A DNA stretch of 44,523 nucleotides, taken from NCBI GenBank assembly GCA_007121535.1, contig SKKK01000330.1, positions 1-44,523 of the forward strand, given 5' to 3'. The translations under genes were made by a program, and so were the position numbers. Source of the DNA: Planctomycetaceae bacterium. GTDB lineage: Bacteria > Planctomycetota > Planctomycetia > Pirellulales > Pirellulaceae. Below the pieces are notes generated by a model, which was given only the letters and a program-made list of their open reading frames with translations, ran no database searches and was not told the origin of the DNA. This document shows, in pieces, positions 41,600-44,523 of this stretch (its first letter is position 1; each line of letters begins with the position of its first letter).

Positions 41600-41722
41600 C
41601 CCTTCCCTGTCGGTGACGTGTTCCGGCTATTTCTGTCGTTTGTCTAGCGTCGCTCCGATTATCGGGCGATCGTTCGAACAATACAAGTCCTGCGGAGGAA
41701 CGATCGCGGGCGGGGAACCGGT

Positions 41723-44362
41723 TCACCGAGTCTTGCGGTGTTCTTCGGCCGCCAGTTGCTCCTGCCACTGCTGCAAGCGCTCGAAGGCTTGCAGCGGGGA
41801 TAGCTGGTTCAGGTCCAGGCGGCGGATTTCGTCCATCACGGGATGTTCGACGGTTCCAAACAAGGTCAACTGGATGTCCCCGCCGCGACGACGCTTCTTT
41901 TTCGCCGCGATTTTGGGTCGCCCTTCGTGGTCCATGTGTTCGGCTTCCAGTTGAGCCAGGATCTGCTTGGCACGTTCGTTGACTTCCGGTGGGACCCCGG
42001 CCAGTCGTGCCACGTGGATGCCGTAGCTCTTATCGGCGGCCCCGTCGACGATCTTGTGCAGGAAGGCGATGTTCTCTTCCCACTCTTTGACCGCCACATT
42101 CAGGTTCTTGATGCCGGGCAACGAACTCTCCAAATCGGTCAGTTCGTGGTAATGAGTCGCGAACAGCGTTCGGCAGCCGACTTGATCGTGCAGGTGTTCG
42201 ATGATGGCCCAGGCCAGCGAGACGCCGTCATAGGTGCTGGTCCCGCGTCCGATCTCGTCCAGGATCACCAGGCTGCGCGCCGTCGCGGTATTCAGGATCC
42301 GCGCCGTCTCGGTCATCTCGACCATGAAGGTGCTCCGCCCGCGCGACAGTTCGTCGCTGGCGCCCACCCGAGCGAAGATGCGGTCGGCGATGCCGATCGT
42401 CGCGCGATGAGCCGGGACGAACGAACCCATCTGAGCCATGACCGCCAGCAAAGCGACTTGGCGGATGTACGTGCTCTTGCCGGCCATGTTGGGACCGGTG
42501 ATCAACAGCATCAGCCCCCGGTCCGGGTCGGCCAGGGTATCGTTCGGGACAAACGTTCCCTCAGCCTCGGTCACGTCCAGCACCGGATGCCGACCGTCGC
42601 AGATATCCAAGACCGGCTGGTCGACCATCTTCGGCCGACAGTAGTTGCGATGTCGAGCCAACTCGGCCAGAGCCGCCAGCACGTCCAGGTTGGCCAGCAC
42701 CTCGGCCGTGCCTTGCAGTCGGCGACCCGAGGCGGCGACCAGGTCGCGCAATTCGAGAAACAACTCGTACTCCAGGTCCTTGGCCCGCTCGTCCGCCGAC
42801 AGCACCTGTTCCTCGTATTCCTTCAGTTCCGGGGTGATATAACGCTCGGCGTTCTTCAGCGTCTGTTTGCGGATGAAGTTCTCCGGGACCTTTTCGCGTT
42901 GCGTGTTGGTGACTTCGATGTAATACCCGAACACCTTGTTGTAGCCGACTTTCAAGTTCGGGATTCCCGATTGGGCGACCGCTTGAGCCTGGTACTTGGC
43001 GATCCACTGTTTACCGCCTGCGGCCAGATCGCGCAGACGGTCCAGTTCCGCGTCGAATCCGTCGCGGATAAAGCCACCTTCGCGAGCCGACAAGGGGCAA
43101 TCGCCGACCAACGCCGATTCCAATTTGCCTCGCACTTCCGGGCACAGATCCAAATCAGCTTCCAAACGGCTCAGCAGCGAACTTCGCCGCGCCGTCAGCT
43201 TGGCTTTCAACTTCGGCAGTTCGGCCAGCGTGCGGCCGATCGAGTTCAAGTCGCGCGGACTGGCTCGCCCCGTTGTCACTCGAGCCAGCAAACGCTGCAG
43301 GTCGTAAACCCCGCGCAGCGAATCACGCAACTGACCGCGCAGAGCGTCTTCGCCCACCAGTTCTTCGACCGCGTCCAATCGGGCCTCGATGGCTGACAGC
43401 TCGGTCAACGGATTGGCCAGCCATTCGCTCAACCACCGTGCCCCCATCGCCGTTGTCGTGCGATCCAACACGGCCAGCAGCGAGCCGTCACGGCCTTCCC
43501 CCCGCAGCGTCCGGGTCAATTCCAGGCTGCGGCGAGTCGCCTCGTCGATCTCCAACGAAGCGCCGGGCCGATAGGGAATCAGGCGGTCGAAGTGATCCAG
43601 GGAGGTCTTCTGCGTTTCCCGCAGATAATCCAAGATCGCCCCGGCCGCCCGCACCGCCAGTCGATCCGTGTCTTCGAATCCGAAACCCTCCAGTCCCGCC
43701 GTGCCGAATTGCTGCGACAGGGCCTTCATCGCCGTATCGAATCCGAACGTCCACGCGGGGCGTCGGGTCAGCGGCAGCGAGGGCAGCTCGACGTCCAAGG
43801 CCCGTTTCTCTTCGTCGCTGATCAGACATTCCGAAGGGCTGATCCTGGCCAGTTGATCGATCAATTGCGTGGCCGGAAAGACCGCCGCTTGAAACCGCCC
43901 CGTCGATAGCTCGGCCCAAGCAACGCCCACGTGCGGGTCACCTCGCTGCTGCTTTCCGCTACCGGCGCCGACACAGACGACCGCTGCCAGGTAATTGCAC
44001 TGGCGAGGGTCCAACAAGGCATCATCGGTCAAGGTACCCGGCGTCACGACCCGAGTCACTTCACGCTTGACCAAGCCTTTGGCCAGTTTGGGATCCTCGA
44101 CCTGTTCGCAGACCGCCGCCCGAAAACCGGCGGCGATCAATTTGCCCAGGTAGCTATCCAGTTGATGGTGCGGAAACCCCGCCATGGGAATGGGGTTTTC
44201 ACCCTTATCTCGGCTGGTCAGCGTCAGTCCCAAGGTGCGAGCTGCGGTCTTTGCATCTTCGTAGAACAGCTCGTAAAAGTCGCCCATGCGAAACAGCAGC
44301 AGCGCATCGCCGCAGACTGATTTTGCATCCTCGTATTGTTGCATCATGGGGGTCTTGGCCAT
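41723..44362 (-). CDS. mutS: DNA mismatch repair protein MutS
   Basis: 879 residues from ATG 44362 (the frame extends to 44407, but MAKTPMMQQYEDAK is the family start). The mismatch-recognition domain has the Phe-x-Glu wedge in GDFYELFY. Core and clamp domains follow. The ATPase has Walker A GPNMAGKSTYIRQ, Walker B LVILDEIGRGTSTYDG and ATHYHELTDL. The C-terminus ends with a short helix-turn-helix dimer segment. It recognises mispairs and recruits MutL. Length is normal. No ribosome binding site is obvious. A fold-back element begins 71 bp upstream. Confidence 0.97.
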   Translation of the reverse strand: MAKTPMMQQYEDAKSVCGDALLLFRMGDFYELFYEDAKTAARTLGLTLTSRDKGENPIPMAGFPHHQLDSYLGKLIAAGFRAAVCEQVEDPKLAKGLVKREVTRVVTPGTLTDDALLDPRQCNYLAAVVCVGAGSGKQQRGDPHVGVAWAELSTGRFQAAVFPATQLIDQLARISPSECLISDEEKRALDVELPSLPLTRRPAWTFGFDTAMKALSQQFGTAGLEGFGFEDTDRLAVRAAGAILDYLRETQKTSLDHFDRLIPYRPGASLEIDEATRRSLELTRTLRGEGRDGSLLAVLDRTTTAMGARWLSEWLANPLTELSAIEARLDAVEELVGEDALRGQLRDSLRGVYDLQRLLARVTTGRASPRDLNSIGRTLAELPKLKAKLTARRSSLLSRLEADLDLCPEVRGKLESALVGDCPLSAREGGFIRDGFDAELDRLRDLAAGGKQWIAKYQAQAVAQSGIPNLKVGYNKVFGYYIEVTNTQREKVPENFIRKQTLKNAERYITPELKEYEEQVLSADERAKDLEYELFLELRDLVAASGRRLQGTAEVLANLDVLAALAELARHRNYCRPKMVDQPVLDICDGRHPVLDVTEAEGTFVPNDTLADPDRGLMLLITGPNMAGKSTYIRQVALLAVMAQMGSFVPAHRATIGIADRIFARVGASDELSRGRSTFMVEMTETARILNTATARSLVILDEIGRGTSTYDGVSLAWAIIEHLHDQVGCRTLFATHYHELTDLESSLPGIKNLNVAVKEWEENIAFLHKIVDGAADKSYGIHVARLAGVPPEVNERAKQILAQLEAEHMDHEGRPKIAAKKKRRRGGDIQLTLFGTVEHPVMDEIRRLDLNQLSPLQAFERLQQWQEQLAAEEHRKTR

Positions 44363-44432
44363 AGCTGGGCATCGTAGCATGCCACGGTCCGAGGCGCAAG
44401 AGGGCAAACCCGTCGACGCAAATGCATCGCAT

Positions 44433-44523
44433 TAGTGCGTTGCCCAGGCGAAATCTTGGGGTCGCGATGAGTGAGCGGCACGGCGCTAGCCGCCGGTGGC
44501 GTCCAGAACCGGCGGCGAGTCCA
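44433..44523. repeat. Second copy of the fold-back element, cut by the window end
   Basis: Begins TAGTGCGTTGCCCAGGCGAA and follows the left arm of the 19390 element with about five substitutions or single-base gaps over 83 bases, in the same orientation. The right arm lies beyond the window. Confidence 0.75.

Noticed and set aside
41843-43396. 517-codon plus-strand frame opposite mutS
   Set aside because: It is the antisense shadow of mutS, which has all family motifs; codon structure and absence of a ribosome binding site argue against it.

Overview
The window looks like chromosomal DNA of a planctomycete, most likely Pirellulales. This rests on a DUF1559 prepilin-like protein followed by its usual small lipoprotein, a BBP7-type outer-membrane protein, tetrahydromethanopterin (H4MPT) biosynthesis genes in a bacterium, many Gfo/Idh/MocA and TIM-barrel sugar genes, two sigma-54 response regulators, and several families of long intergenic palindromes. 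No taxonomic search was run. Most genes look vertically inherited housekeeping or metabolic genes; I see no phage, plasmid, CRISPR or rRNA.

Layout. 1-484 (-): end-truncated Na+/Ca2+ antiporter. 638-1772 (+): AbiEii/AbiEi-type toxin-antitoxin pair with a shortened toxin and an inverted repeat over its start. 1884-8811 (+): a sugar cluster (cupin isomerase-like, TIM-barrel isomerase, Gfo/Idh/MocA dehydrogenase, lone DppF-type ATPase, secreted tandem esterase). 17297-8957 (-): a secreted sugar isomerase-like protein, then a tightly packed run of an acidic Arg/Gly-tailed protein, a CPBP protease, a DHPS-related protein, PabB, PabA, DUF447 and beta-RFAP synthase. The last five form a coherent route from chorismate through p-aminobenzoate into H4MPT. 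17675-19116 (+): DUF1559 protein and lipoprotein. 19126-19526: phoU remnant, hairpin and a 137-bp fold-back element. 19524-21500 (-): membrane-anchored toroid-repeat protein.

21799-25284 (+) is a self-contained candidate circuit: PAS histidine kinase, NtrC-like regulator, a 24-bp palindrome, a near-consensus -24/-12 promoter, and an Rnk-like gene. 25307-27550 (+): transglutaminase-like protein and a MoxR ATPase. 27640-28947 (-): BBP7. 29215-31756 (+): S41 protease and TsaD. 35039-31865 (-) is a second sigma-54 circuit: a near-consensus -24/-12 promoter, then a secreted protein built of 26-residue Cys/Gly/Arg repeats, a membrane sensor kinase with a His/Gly/Met-rich periplasmic loop, and a sigma-54 regulator. 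The layout recalls zraP-zraSR, but the secreted protein resembles nothing I recognise; it is the best candidate for an undescribed system.

35305-44362: DUF2231 membrane protein, XylA, primary sigma factor, single-domain response regulator whose 3' end runs into a tRNA-Gln gene on the other strand, VWA protein, and MutS. A second copy of the fold-back element begins at 44433 and is cut by the window end.
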